A stretch of DNA of 64,000 bases from an uncultured Isosphaeraceae bacterium (lineage in GTDB: Bacteria; Planctomycetota; Planctomycetia; Isosphaerales; Isosphaeraceae). The first letter of the stretch is position 1. Each line of letters starts with the position of its first letter. Positions 1 through 9,374 of the stretch are shown here, in pieces. The stretch is taken from contig CAMFLR010000004.1 of NCBI GenBank assembly GCA_945957605.1, positions 62,001 through 126,000 on the forward strand. Reading direction: 5' to 3'. The notes under the pieces were generated by a model. The model ran no database searches and was not told where the DNA came from. It saw only the letters and a list, made by a program, of their open reading frames with translations. The position numbers and the translations under genes are program-made.

Positions 1-300
1 TGTCAGCGCGTGTTTAGGCGTCAACTCAAATCCTGTGTTATCGAGGCCTTAACCGTTTCTCAAAAGATAACTGAAGCCGTGCTGCATGGTCCGAAGTTCC
101 CAAATGAAATCGCACATCAACGAAATACGCTGATGTGTTTTACGTTCGGTTTGGTCAGGCAGTGAAGCCGTCGTACAGACGCCGAGGCTATTGATTCTGC
201 CGTGTAGACAGATTGACACTCGATTCATCGCAGACGCAAAGCGACATGGGGACTTGCGCAGATGAATCGTGCTGATTCAAGAGACCTAATTGCAAGCGTT
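1..300. other. Left-edge stretch without a supported gene
   Basis: No reading frame here resembles a known family. The minus-strand HupE-like gene ends at 301, so this is its downstream flank. I see no convincing hairpin terminator or tRNA. Confidence 0.4.
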
Positions 301-1668
301 TTATGAACTTGATGTAGGTGTACAGATAACCGGACTGGCCGACTCAAGCGGCGCGCTCGGGCGAGCAAGTGTGCTCGCGGACGACGGCGCTGATAACCTG
401 CTGCCGGATCGCTCAGTGCTTCTTGCTCCATCACGATTGAATCGCATCGAGGCATAGGCAATGCAGCTCAAAACAGCCAGGCTTGTGAGCAGCCAAGGAG
501 CCTGCGCTGCGGCACCGTCGACCAGCGTTGAAATTGGGTTGGCCAGGCCAAACGCTCGCGTTGCGAACCACGCGGCGGCGGCGACTCCAGTGAGCAAGGC
601 TCCGACAATACGGAACGGTCTGTAGGCCCGAGTCTGGGCGAGCAGAACAATCCAAGGCATCGCCATCAAAAGAACGAAGAGTTGGAAGGCCTCGATTCCA
701 AGATTGAAACCGAGGACGCTCAGAGAAAGCGTCCAAGAGTCGAGTCCGAAGTCGGCGAGCGTCGCCGCGAATGCCAGGCCATGCACCAGCCCGAACACGC
801 CCGCGATGAATGTTTCTCGCCCGCGGAAGATTGGGAATAACGCGTGGATGGCCGAGACCAGGATCGAAATCGCAATCACCGATTCGATGAACGCCTCCGG
901 CGCTCGGGTCCATCCCAACGCACCAAGTACCAAGGTGATCGAATGTCCGATCGTGAACGCGGTGACGACTTTGACGATCCGACGCACGGCGACCTTCCCG
1001 CCGACGTAGCCGCCCCACCTCCCGCCCGCAGCCACCAGTGGCGCAGGGAGGAGAAGGGCTAACAGGAACAGCAGGTGGTCGGTCCCCTCGGCGATGTGAC
1101 GCATGCCGAGGCGAAACATGGCGGCAAATCCCTGCAGCGAACTGCCCCCCGAGCGGTCGATTACCAACTCGGAATTGGTATCGCGCATGGTCCCGAGAAT
1201 TACGGGATTTTCGTTCGTCACGCCTTTGCGCCAATCGCCTGCTAGCGTAACTAGCGCCGTGTGCGTGATCAGATGGTGGAATATCGCGTCGTAGCGAAGG
1301 GTCAGGCGATCCGCGGGCGCACCGGAGGGTGGTGTCATCGTCAACATCACCCGCACGTCGGGCTCTTTCTCTTGCACCGCGATCAACTCGCGCACCGTCA
1401 CGGCCCAGGGCCGCCCGTCGGGGGCAATCGCGCGGACGTGTTGGAGCACGTAATCCTTCAGATCCTCTCCATAGAGCCGCACGGTCTCCGCCGCGTCCAT
1501 CGACAGCGGCTTCTCCCAGCCTGTCGCCAGTTCGGTGATGGGCAACGTCAATTCAGCATCAATCGACGCATGCTGAAGGCGCAAGACGACTGCCGAGTTG
1601 GGCATCGGATGCGCACACGCGGAGCGCGCCACCAACAGGAAAATCAGGGTAGGGAGAAACCGTCGCAT
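301..1668 (-). CDS. HupE/UreJ-like membrane protein
   Basis: Predicted inner-membrane protein of 455 residues with a cleavable N-terminal signal (hydrophobic stretch ending ARSACAHP) and an extracytoplasmic beta-rich region to about residue 180. A multi-pass HupE/UreJ_2 domain follows at about 185-400. The His motifs typical of that family are visible: GMRHIAEGTDHLLFLLALLL, FTIGHSITL and VFGLVHGLAFA. Family members are linked to nickel or other metal handling, but for this long subtype the substrate is not established. The start codon lies 7 bp after the stop of the upstream DUF3500 gene, and its ribosome site (CTGAGG) overlaps that stop, so the two genes are translationally linked. The last 40 or so residues after the final membrane segment are Ser/Pro/Ala-rich, do not look like the family and may be an acquired or frameshifted tail. 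Confidence 0.85.
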   Translation of the reverse strand: MRRFLPTLIFLLVARSACAHPMPNSAVVLRLQHASIDAELTLPITELATGWEKPLSMDAAETVRLYGEDLKDYVLQHVRAIAPDGRPWAVTVRELIAVQEKEPDVRVMLTMTPPSGAPADRLTLRYDAIFHHLITHTALVTLAGDWRKGVTNENPVILGTMRDTNSELVIDRSGGSSLQGFAAMFRLGMRHIAEGTDHLLFLLALLLPAPLVAAGGRWGGYVGGKVAVRRIVKVVTAFTIGHSITLVLGALGWTRAPEAFIESVIAISILVSAIHALFPIFRGRETFIAGVFGLVHGLAFAATLADFGLDSWTLSLSVLGFNLGIEAFQLFVLLMAMPWIVLLAQTRAYRPFRIVGALLTGVAAAAWFATRAFGLANPISTLVDGAAAQAPWLLTSLAVLSCIAYASMRFNRDGARSTERSGSRLSAPSSASTLARPSAPLESASPVICTPTSSS

Positions 1669-1675
1669 ACGTGCC

Positions 1676-2836
1676 TCAGAAAGAGAATTCTGCGCCGTAG
1701 TCGGTCAAACGATCACGCCAGATTGTGTGGACGTGGTCGCTCCCCTGGGTCGCGAATTCGATCCAGACGCGAGGCCCGTCGATACGCACGTAGTCGCCCC
1801 GATCGGCGAGGGCCGGCGAGCCTGAGTACGAGACCTTCACCTTGTCGAGCTCGGCTTCGTACAGCTTGAGATATTCAGCTCCCTGCGGGCTGTCACCCGT
1901 CCATGCTGCGATCGCCTTCTTGACGAAGTCCTTGGATGCATCGGAGAGCTCCGAGACGGAAACTCCTTCGCTCTTCGAGGGGAACTTGCCATCACGACCG
2001 GGGCCGACGTAGACGTCGTTGAATCGTGCGTCGAGCTTTGCGCTCTTCGACTGCTCGGGCGTGAGCGAGCCAAGCAGGCCGCGCAGAGCACTGGTCATCG
2101 GCGCAAGCGGCTCGTGCGTCTTCCCCTGATCGTCCTTCCAAACAGTCGGCTGCGAGGCGACGTGGTAAGGCGTTGCCCCGCCAGTCGTCCCCTTGTAGTA
2201 GATGTTGATGGCAAGGTGATGGCCACCGAGTTGCAAGATCCACGGCGTAGTTTTCGATGGCTTGCCCAGGAACGCGATCATGTAATTCTCTGATCCAAAA
2301 TTGAAGCCGCCACCCGGACCGCCGCCCTTCTTCTGAAACGCGCCACCAGCGGCCTTCTGGTCAGGACCGCCATCCGCTTTCTTGCGTTCAGGAGCGCCGG
2401 GGCCTCTTCCGCCGCGTCCTTTGGCGAAGGCGTCGTCCGCCGCGCGAACTTCCTGGTATCGCGCGAACCCCTCTTCACCCAGGGCGACCTTAGCGATTTT
2501 GAGCGCCGCCTCAATTTGGTTGGGCTTCAGTTCGCGGTAGAAGACGCCGTTGCGCACGTTTGAGCCACCCGGGAAATTCGTCCAGCGAGCTGCGAGTTTC
2601 GGCGTGAGTTCGATCTGAGCTACGGCCCGCTGCTGTTCTGACAGCGTGGCCAGAAACGCCTCGGCTGCATCTGCGACCTCGGCTGCTTTCGGCGAGGCGA
2701 GCAGGTTAGGCGCTTGCGCCTCAGCCGGACTGGCCTGCGCCGCGGCAAGAGGCTCGGTCGTACCGAGACTCGCAGCGAGAAGACCCAGCGGCAAAGAGGC
2801 CGCGACGGCAAGCGTGACGACGACCGGCCTATTCAT
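1676..2836 (-). CDS. DUF3500 domain-containing secreted protein
   Basis: A 386-residue protein starting at the ATG at 2836, behind a good AGGAGA ribosome site; an in-frame upstream extension lacks one. A signal peptide covers about residues 1-33 (MNRPVVVTLAVAASLPLG). The rest resembles DUF3500: a helical N-terminal half and a C-terminal part with LGGHHLAINIYYKG, LYEAELDKVKVSYSGS, DYVRIDGPRVWIEFATQG and HVHTIWRDRLTDYG. The His/Asp-rich motifs suggest metal or haem-degradation-like chemistry, but the function is unknown. A Gly/Lys-rich low-complexity linker sits at about residues 150-190. It forms an operon with the HupE-like gene 7 bp downstream. DUF3500 and HupE-like genes are, to my knowledge, often neighbours, which supports a shared metal-related role. 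Confidence 0.85.
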   Translation of the reverse strand: MNRPVVVTLAVAASLPLGLLAASLGTTEPLAAAQASPAEAQAPNLLASPKAAEVADAAEAFLATLSEQQRAVAQIELTPKLAARWTNFPGGSNVRNGVFYRELKPNQIEAALKIAKVALGEEGFARYQEVRAADDAFAKGRGGRGPGAPERKKADGGPDQKAAGGAFQKKGGGPGGGFNFGSENYMIAFLGKPSKTTPWILQLGGHHLAINIYYKGTTGGATPYHVASQPTVWKDDQGKTHEPLAPMTSALRGLLGSLTPEQSKSAKLDARFNDVYVGPGRDGKFPSKSEGVSVSELSDASKDFVKKAIAAWTGDSPQGAEYLKLYEAELDKVKVSYSGSPALADRGDYVRIDGPRVWIEFATQGSDHVHTIWRDRLTDYGAEFSF

Positions 2837-4029
2837 CCGACGTTCTCCTGTTCTCTGTGAGTTCGGAATGGATACCGGCTGCGATGAGAGCCGACAATCC
2901 TTGACCGCCTCATCCTTATAACGACCCCGGCTTCGCGTTGGCGACGGAAAAGCCAAAAAGCCCTATCATCGTCGCTTACCGCTACCTTTTTATGTCGACC
3001 ATGAACTGTAGCGTTTAAAGGGCACTTTCAAGCGACAAGAAACCTTAAAATCCCCTTCATCATCGGGCATTTGGGGCAGGGCGAAGACTGAGACCGAGCT
3101 TGTGAGCGCAGTTTCCGATGAGATTCGCAAGACTAGTGTCGAAAGCCGGCAAGTTTATCTATCGTGACTGGTATCGGAAGCGGGGACATTCTTCGGAAAA
3201 TACGAAAATTCATCCTTGGATAGTCTATATGCGATAATCTGCACATTAAATTGCGTCATCAGCCGACTAAGTCTTCACTACTTTGTTGACGAGTCTGCTG
3301 CGGCCTCAGATGCAAGCAATCCAGTCGTCTAGCACAACTGCGACTGTCAATAGAAACAATGCCAATTGGGCTCATGGAGATTTCACGCTATTTCAGCCAA
3401 ATTGGCTATCTGTGGGCTGTCATTCCTCCATAATCAGCTTGAAAACGCTCCAGTCGTCGCTTCGAACGATGAACCGACCGTTGCCGAAATGCAAACCGTG
3501 TTTGATTGAAGAGTCACCCGATCGCGAGCCGAACGCCAGAATGGCGAACGAGCGTCAACAGCCGGGATGTAGCCGTGTCGCAGAGCGATGTCCTTTGCCC
3601 CTCCAAGATTAGCAGCACCACGAAGGCCCAATATCCTGCACGACGTCAAGCTGGAAGTATCCATGATCAACGTGGCACCCGTCATTCTCGTAAAGTCGTC
3701 GAGGACCGAAAAATGACCGCCGATCTCCAGGATACCAGCATCGAAGAACGGGCATTGCGCCGTGAAATAATCGTCTGGTACCAAGGTGAGGATCCACAGG
3801 GTGCATTGGCGCCAGACCGCGAGGGCATCGTTACCGTGGCATAGACGAGATCCCTTGCTGACGATGCGGCGATGATCGTGATGCCGGGGCGATGGCGAGC
3901 CGGGTGTTGCTCAGGCCATTCAGCGCGAGACTGCGGCGAGGCGCCATCGCATCGGACGCGCCGGGAGCTTATCATATTAAGCTTAACGCGGTTCTCTCAG
4001 TTGAGGCAGAAATCCGGGAGTGCTGATTG
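2837..4029. other. 1.2 kb gap with no supported gene
   Basis: This divergent space lies between the DUF3500 gene (minus) and the hybrid kinase (plus). Short open frames exist on both strands (for example 3434-3784 minus), but none has family motifs, a clear ribosome site or the local codon pattern. The left part (about 2930-3250) is richer in A+T than the neighbouring genes and probably carries the promoter of the DUF3500-HupE operon. The segment 3430-3980 is as G+C-rich as coding DNA and may be the remains of a gene. Confidence 0.4.
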
Positions 4030-6543
4030 ATGCTCGGGGATCTGGACGAGGACATGCGCGAGCAATTGGCCGAGTTGGAAGCCGTTAATGAAGGCTTAAG
4101 GCGAGAGATCGATCAGATTCGGCAAGACGAGGAGGGGCTGCGTCTCGGCCAGCAACGCTATCGTTCGTTGGTTGAGGCCATCACGGCCATCGTGTGGAAC
4201 ACGCCGGCCTCGGGACAATTCGAGGTCGAGCAACCGCGTTGGAGCAACTTCACCGGTCAGTCATTCGAGCAACTCGGGGGATGGGGTTGGCTAGACGCTG
4301 TCCATCCCGACGATCGGCCAAACACTGCGCGCGTCTGGTCGGAAGCGGTCGCGAGTCGGTCGCTATATCATGTCGAGCACCGCTTGCGACGGCATGATGG
4401 GGCATATCGGAACATGCAGGTTCGCGCGGTGCCGATCGTCGACGAGCACGGAGCGATCCGCGAATGGATCGGCGTTCACACCGACATTACGGTGCAAAAA
4501 GAGGCTGAGGCCGCGCTTCGTGAGGCGACGGTGCTGGCAGAGGCTGCGAACCGTGCCAAGAGCGACTTCCTCGCCAACATGTCGCACGAGATCCGTACGC
4601 CGATGAACGGCATCCTCGGTATGACGGAGTTGGCCCTCGACACGGAATTGAATGCGGAACAAAGACGCTACCTGGAGCTCGTGCGGAGTTCGGCCGATTC
4701 GCTGCTCACGATCGTGAACGACATTCTCGACTTTTCCAAGATCGAGGCGGGAAAGGTCGAGCTCGAAATCATTCCCTTCTTACTGCGCGATCGTCTGGGC
4801 GACGTCTTGAAATCGCTCGCAATACGGGCGCACGCGAAGAATCTGGAACTTGCCTGCGACGTTGCCGCCGAGATTCCGGACGCGCTCATGGGCGATCCCG
4901 GACGACTGGGCCAGGTTCTTATGAACCTTGTGGGAAATGCGATCAAGTTCACGGCGAGCGGCGAAGTTGTGCTCTCGGTCCGCGTGACTGCTGGCGAATC
5001 CGCAGCCGACGACCACGCTTGCCTCTCGTTCGCCGTTTCCGACACAGGACCTGGCATCCCGGCAGACAAGGGATGCCGACTATTCCAGCCGTTTACTCAA
5101 GCGGACAGCTCGACGACTCGCGAGTTCGGCGGCACTGGTCTGGGTTTAACGATCGCGAAGCGGATTGTCGAGCTAATGGGCGGCCGCATCTGGTTCGAGA
5201 GCGAACCCGGCCGAGGCACGACTTTCCACTTCACAGCCCGACTTGCACTCCAGCCTCCAGGGACGCAAGTAGCCGCTCCCGAGACGGCCAACCTGCGCGG
5301 CCTGGCCGTGCTGGTCGTCGACGACAATGCGACCAACCGTATGGTGCTTCACGAAGTGCTGATTCGGTGGGGTATGAGACCTGTTCTTGCTGACGGAGCC
5401 GAGGATGCGCTCACGGCGATGCGCAGGGCGGTAGAGGCCGGATCGCCCTTTACCCTGGTTTTATCGGACGTGATGATGCCGGGCGTCGACGGGTACCAGT
5501 TCGCTGAGCAAGTGCGGCAACAGCCCGATCTGGCAGGAGCGGCGATCATTTTGCTCTCTTCCGCCGATCGGAGATACGACGCGGTTCGCTGTCAGCAGAC
5601 GGGTGTCGCGGCTGTTCTCACCAAGCCTGTCAAACAGTCGGAACTTGCGAGCGCGATTCTGAAGGCGCTCGACGGGTCGCAAGAATGCGCAGCCGCCGAG
5701 TCAATCGCGTGCGGTCGTATTGAAAGTTCCGGCGTGCCTCGAAAGTCGGGCGCGTTGTCGATTTTGCTCGTCGAAGACAACGCGACGAATCGACTGCTGG
5801 CCGAGACCTTGCTGGAAAAGAAGGGGCACAGCGTGATGACGGCCCACAATGGCAAGGAGGCGCTCGCTGTCCTGGCGGAGCGATCGTTCCATGTGGTGCT
5901 GATGGACGTCCAAATGCCTGAAATGGACGGTTTCGAGGCGACCACTCACATCCGTGCGCGAGAACGTACGACCGGGAAGCATGTCCCCATCGTGGCCATG
6001 ACGGCCCATGCGATGAAGGGGGACCGTGAACGTTGCCTCGAAGCGGGAATGGACGGGTACGTCACCAAACCCATACGCGCTGAGGAACTGTACCGGGCGC
6101 TCGCTCCATTTGTGCCGACCGACGTTGCAGATCCAAGTAGCCCAGACGCGCACCGTCCGCCCGAACCTGTCGAGACTGACGACCTGGACAGAGCCGCGCT
6201 GCTAGCTCGAGTCGGCGGCCGCGAAGACAGGCTGAGGACGATCATTCAGATCTTCCAGGGCGAAGCCGCGGGACTTATGACGGAATTGAGCGAGGCAATC
6301 GGGTGCGGCAATGCTGCTGGAGTGAGTCGGGCAGCGCACTCACTCAAGGGCGCCGTTGGGCTTTTCGGAGCGACGAGCGTCGTCGAAAGTGTCCAGAGGT
6401 TGGAACTATTGGGCCAGACCGGTGAATTATCGGGGGCGATGGATTTATATCTGCGACTAGAGCATGAAATGAACACGCTGAATTCGGGACTTTCGCGCGT
6501 GCTCGTCACGCTGCCCGAGAAAGCGAAGCAGAAGCGTTCTTGA
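4030..6543 (+). CDS. Hybrid sensor histidine kinase (PAS, two receivers, HPt)
   Basis: Cytoplasmic, 837 residues, no membrane segment. Order: coiled coil (about 1-45), PAS fold with PAC-like end (46-155), HisKA dimerisation domain with MSHEIRTPMNG (phospho-acceptor His186), HATPase (about 285-410, with NAIKF, DTGPGIPADKG and GGTGLGL boxes), receiver 1 (Asp480 in LSDVMMPG), receiver 2 (Asp626 in LMDVQMPEMDG) and a C-terminal HPt domain (His770 in AAHSLKGAVG). The full His-Asp-His chain is present in one protein, so it can run a phosphorelay to an external receiver. The start is the ATG at 4030 behind GGGAG; an adjacent TTG at 4027 is an alternative. It converges on the receiver/RsbW-like gene, with a shared hairpin between them, and that neighbour is a plausible partner. 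Confidence 0.93.
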   Translation: MLGDLDEDMREQLAELEAVNEGLRREIDQIRQDEEGLRLGQQRYRSLVEAITAIVWNTPASGQFEVEQPRWSNFTGQSFEQLGGWGWLDAVHPDDRPNTARVWSEAVASRSLYHVEHRLRRHDGAYRNMQVRAVPIVDEHGAIREWIGVHTDITVQKEAEAALREATVLAEAANRAKSDFLANMSHEIRTPMNGILGMTELALDTELNAEQRRYLELVRSSADSLLTIVNDILDFSKIEAGKVELEIIPFLLRDRLGDVLKSLAIRAHAKNLELACDVAAEIPDALMGDPGRLGQVLMNLVGNAIKFTASGEVVLSVRVTAGESAADDHACLSFAVSDTGPGIPADKGCRLFQPFTQADSSTTREFGGTGLGLTIAKRIVELMGGRIWFESEPGRGTTFHFTARLALQPPGTQVAAPETANLRGLAVLVVDDNATNRMVLHEVLIRWGMRPVLADGAEDALTAMRRAVEAGSPFTLVLSDVMMPGVDGYQFAEQVRQQPDLAGAAIILLSSADRRYDAVRCQQTGVAAVLTKPVKQSELASAILKALDGSQECAAAESIACGRIESSGVPRKSGALSILLVEDNATNRLLAETLLEKKGHSVMTAHNGKEALAVLAERSFHVVLMDVQMPEMDGFEATTHIRARERTTGKHVPIVAMTAHAMKGDRERCLEAGMDGYVTKPIRAEELYRALAPFVPTDVADPSSPDAHRPPEPVETDDLDRAALLARVGGREDRLRTIIQIFQGEAAGLMTELSEAIGCGNAAGVSRAAHSLKGAVGLFGATSVVESVQRLELLGQTGELSGAMDLYLRLEHEMNTLNSGLSRVLVTLPEKAKQKRS

Positions 6544-6558
6544 AGTCACAGATTTGAA

Positions 6559-6593
6559 GCCGCTGGCGCGAAGTCATGTTCGACGCCAGCGGC
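6559..6593. terminator. Bidirectional hairpin between convergent genes
   Basis: A perfect 10-bp inverted repeat GCCGCTGGCG / CGCCAGCGGC with a 15-nt loop lies 16 bp after the kinase stop and 45 bp after the stop of the opposing gene. There is no strong T-run, but the position fits a shared terminator. Confidence 0.6.
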
Positions 6594-6637
6594 AAGATCC
6601 AGCATAACGCGTAAAGCTGGCTCGCTCAGCGATTTTC

Positions 6638-7546
6638 TTAGGTTGTTGTCTTCGCTTGAACTGGCGTTTGCCGCCGCTTGACGAGGGTGATCTCGTTACC
6701 CGTCTCGTTGAAGCGGACGTCGTCCATCATCGTGCGGATCAGCATCACGCCGCGGCCGCCGATCCGGCAAAGATTCGCAGGGTCATCCGGGTCAGGAAGC
6801 TTCGAAATGTCGAAGCCGGGCCCTTCATCGCGGATGACGAAAGTCGCTTCCGATCGCGTCACGCCGACGTTAATCCGCACTCGCCGCTCGCGATAGGGTG
6901 ACTGTTCACGCCGCTCGTCGCCGAGCCGGTGGTAAATGCGTTCGTCGTCCTGCCGTAGCTCGGAGTCGAGTTCGAGGTTGCCATGGTCGATCGCATTGAC
7001 GATCGCTTCCCGCAGCGCTACGGCCACGCGGATCAGTTCAGCGCGGCCGCAAATACCCATCTCGAACACCACTTCTTCGAGACGTTGGATCAGCGGTGCG
7101 ACGAGTGTTTCGTCGTTTGGCAGGGTAAATCGCGACCGCGTTTCGTCGAGGCTATGGATAATTCGTTCCTGGTCCGGGTCGGGCGCGGTCATCGACATGA
7201 TTTGATTGACGACCGGAACGAGATCCTTGGCAAGGTCCCGTTTCGGGACGTAGCTCGCTGCTCCGCACCGCAGGGCTCGCGCAGCGATTTCTTCGCTGCC
7301 ATGTGCGGTGATGAGGATGACCGGAACCGATTGGTACCGTTCCCGGCAGGCTTCGACCAAGGCGAGTCCGTCCATGCGAGGCATTTGCAGGTCGGTCACC
7401 ACGAGATCCGGTAGCGCTTGCCGGAGCGAGTCGAGGGCGTCGTAGCCGTCTCTGGCCACCTCGACATCAATTCCGGCGTCCTCGAGCAAGAATTGGATTT
7501 CCGCAGCCTGCGTGAGACTGTCTTCGACAATGAGCACGCGCGCCAT
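6638..7546 (-). CDS. Response regulator fused to an RsbW-like ATPase domain
   Basis: A 302-residue cytoplasmic protein. The N-terminal receiver (1-120) has the acidic pair near VEDS, phospho-acceptor Asp52 in TDLQMPRMDG and a Lys in the PKRDLAKDL stretch. The C-terminal half (about 150-295) is a HATPase_c_2 (RsbW/SpoIIAB-like) domain with an N box in EAIVNAIDHGNLELD, the DEGPGFD box and the GGRGVMLIRTMMDDV box. Proteins of this type act as anti-sigma or serine kinases whose activity is gated by receiver phosphorylation. The start at 7546 has GGAGG upstream; the in-frame extension to 7699 is not receiver-like. No PP2C phosphatase or STAS antagonist is adjacent. The convergent hybrid kinase is the obvious candidate phosphate donor, but this is inference. 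Confidence 0.9.
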   Translation of the reverse strand: MARVLIVEDSLTQAAEIQFLLEDAGIDVEVARDGYDALDSLRQALPDLVVTDLQMPRMDGLALVEACRERYQSVPVILITAHGSEEIAARALRCGAASYVPKRDLAKDLVPVVNQIMSMTAPDPDQERIIHSLDETRSRFTLPNDETLVAPLIQRLEEVVFEMGICGRAELIRVAVALREAIVNAIDHGNLELDSELRQDDERIYHRLGDERREQSPYRERRVRINVGVTRSEATFVIRDEGPGFDISKLPDPDDPANLCRIGGRGVMLIRTMMDDVRFNETGNEITLVKRRQTPVQAKTTT

Positions 7547-7831
7547 CTCTGACGTCCTCCGGAAACCGGACGATGCTGGGAAATCAAGAATCACTACCCC
7601 AATTGCGAGGGACGGTAGTTGATTTGGGCTTATTATACCCGGTCCGTTCGGCCAATCGACCCTGTAGTCAGCATTCGTTTGACCGAGTTTTCTGGCCATG
7701 CAGTTTCAGGTCGGAACGGCGACGTTTTCTACGGTCTGCTCGCCATTTAGGCTTTACCGTAGTCAACCAGGTTAAATACAACATCTTGAACAATTGTGAA
7801 TAATTAGGCTTGCGAATTGAATCGGTGAGCA

Positions 7832-8416
7832 CTACGCGCAAAGTCCGTCCATCAACAACTGCCAAACGTCCTCGTAAGCCGCATCAATGGCGGGATCGCT
7901 CCAATCGGCGGCGTGGAAGGGGTGATGGAACTTCGAAGTCGCGATCAGCACTGCCCGGCCCATTGCAGTGGGATCGACGGTGCGAAATGTACCTTCCTCG
8001 ACGCCAGCGGCGATGATCGTTGCGATCAAGTTGATCATTTCTTGAATGTGGGCGACGACGATTGATTTCGCATCAACCGCCAGCGTTCCAAATGCGGCGA
8101 ACAATTCGGGATCGTCCGTCGCGCGACGGCGTTTGACCGCAATCAATGCGTCGATCAGCTTTCTCAACCGCTTGGGCGCAGGGCCTTTGCTTGCGACAGC
8201 GGCTCGAAGTGGAATCAGGGTCGCTTCGAGCCATCGCGCCACGACCATATCTCTCAATCCGGCCTTGCTTCCCACGTGCTTGTGGACTGCAGTGTGGCTG
8301 ACTCCCAACGCCCGCGCCACGTCGACGACGGTTGCCTTGGACGGGCCGAATCGCCTGATGACATCTTCGGCCGCGACCAGGATTCGATCGAGAGTGAGCG
8401 GAGCGTCAGGAGGCAT
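7832..8416 (-). CDS. TetR-family transcriptional regulator
   Basis: A 194-residue DNA-binding repressor type. The N-terminal helix-turn-helix (about 10-55) reads LDRILVAAEDVIRRFG, then TVVDVARALGVSHTAVHKHV, with GSKAGLRDMV in helix 4. The C-terminal ligand-binding part (60-194) is all-helical and resembles the TetR_C_7/AefR-like group. It is the second gene of an operon, 18 bp behind an aldo/keto reductase. Autoregulation is likely: the operon promoter near 9346-9374 is overlapped by an inverted repeat. The ligand is unknown, but an aldehyde or ketone substrate of the reductase is a reasonable guess. Confidence 0.9.
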   Translation of the reverse strand: MPPDAPLTLDRILVAAEDVIRRFGPSKATVVDVARALGVSHTAVHKHVGSKAGLRDMVVARWLEATLIPLRAAVASKGPAPKRLRKLIDALIAVKRRRATDDPELFAAFGTLAVDAKSIVVAHIQEMINLIATIIAAGVEEGTFRTVDPTAMGRAVLIATSKFHHPFHAADWSDPAIDAAYEDVWQLLMDGLCA

Positions 8417-8434
8417 GAACGATACTCGATTACT

Positions 8435-9310
8435 TCAAGACTTCGCGCCGATACTGTCGAGATCCGCCAGGACATCGGCGGGTAATTTCAAATCGGCTGC
8501 AGCCAGATTCTCGCGGAGGTGGCCTCGCGATGAGGTACCAGGAATCAACAGGATATTCGGAGAACGGTGCAGCAACCAGGCCAAGGCGACCTGCATCGGC
8601 GTGGCACCAAGGCGTGCCGCGACGTCTGAAAGGGTCGACGATTGGAGCGGTGTGAACCCACCGAGCGGGAAGAACGGCACATAGGGAATGCCCAGCAGCG
8701 CAAGGTCGTCGATGAACGCGTCGTCTCGACGATTTGCCAGATTGTAGAGGTTCTGAATGCAAACGATCTTGGTAATCGCTTGCGCCTCGGCCAATTGACC
8801 GGGCGTGACGTTGCTCAGACCGACGTGACGGATCAAACCTTGGCGTTGGAGGTCGGCCAGAACCTCGACCTTATCGGCAATTGGTCCCTCAATCGGCTCG
8901 GCCAGGCCGCCGACACGGAGGTTCACGACATCGAGCGCATCGAGCCCGAGGTTCCTGAGATTGTCGTGAACTCCGGCAATCAGCGCCTCCTTGCTGTGCG
9001 CTGGACGCCACGACGCATCGTCACCGCGAACCGCGCCGAGCTTGGTGACAATTACCAGGTTCTCGGGATAAGGATGCAGCGCCCGCTTGATGATCTGGTT
9101 CGTGACGTGCGGGCCGTAGAAATCGCTGGTGTCGATGTGATCGACCCCCGATTCGATGGCCTCGCGAAGGACCGCAACCGCCTCGTCCGGATCCTTCGGA
9201 GGACCGAAAACGCCCGGACCAGCAAGCTGCATTGCGCCGTAGCCCATCCGATGGACGGTCAGCGGCGTGCCAGGAAACGTAAACCGACTGCCGAGCTTCG
9301 CTTCGCTCAT
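8435..9310 (-). CDS. Aldo/keto reductase family oxidoreductase
   Basis: A 291-residue TIM-barrel NADPH-dependent oxidoreductase. Visible motifs: GYGAMQLAGPGVFG near the N-terminus, HIDTSDFYGP (Asp and catalytic Tyr), VIVTKLGA (catalytic Lys) and the C-terminal cofactor-binding LIPGTSSRGHLRENLAA. The fourth tetrad residue, a His in the usual LHR/LHRPD motif, is replaced in LDVVNLRVGG, so Asn or Arg occupies that place. The same change occurs, as I recall, in a subgroup of bacterial AKRs, so the enzyme is probably active but with altered proton relay. The start at 9310 is set by AGGAG upstream. It is the first gene of an operon with the TetR regulator. Confidence 0.9.
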   Translation of the reverse strand: MSEAKLGSRFTFPGTPLTVHRMGYGAMQLAGPGVFGPPKDPDEAVAVLREAIESGVDHIDTSDFYGPHVTNQIIKRALHPYPENLVIVTKLGAVRGDDASWRPAHSKEALIAGVHDNLRNLGLDALDVVNLRVGGLAEPIEGPIADKVEVLADLQRQGLIRHVGLSNVTPGQLAEAQAITKIVCIQNLYNLANRRDDAFIDDLALLGIPYVPFFPLGGFTPLQSSTLSDVAARLGATPMQVALAWLLHRSPNILLIPGTSSRGHLRENLAAADLKLPADVLADLDSIGAKS

Positions 9311-9345
9311 GCCTTGGCTCCTGTGGGAGATGTCGAACGAGGGCA

Positions 9346-9374
9346 AGTCTATGCAATCAGGTTTCAAAAGTCAA
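9346..9374 (-). promoter_or_regulatory. Sigma-70-type promoter of the reductase-TetR operon
   Basis: On the minus strand TTGACT (9374-9369) is followed after exactly 17 nt by TAGACT (9351-9346). That is 5/6 and 4/6 matches to the housekeeping consensus, with a leader of about 30 nt to the start codon at 9310. Confidence 0.55.

Noticed and set aside
3434-3784. Minus-strand frame of 116 codons, considered as a transposase remnant
   Set aside because: No DDE motif, no inverted repeats and no ribosome site; the resemblance is too weak to claim.
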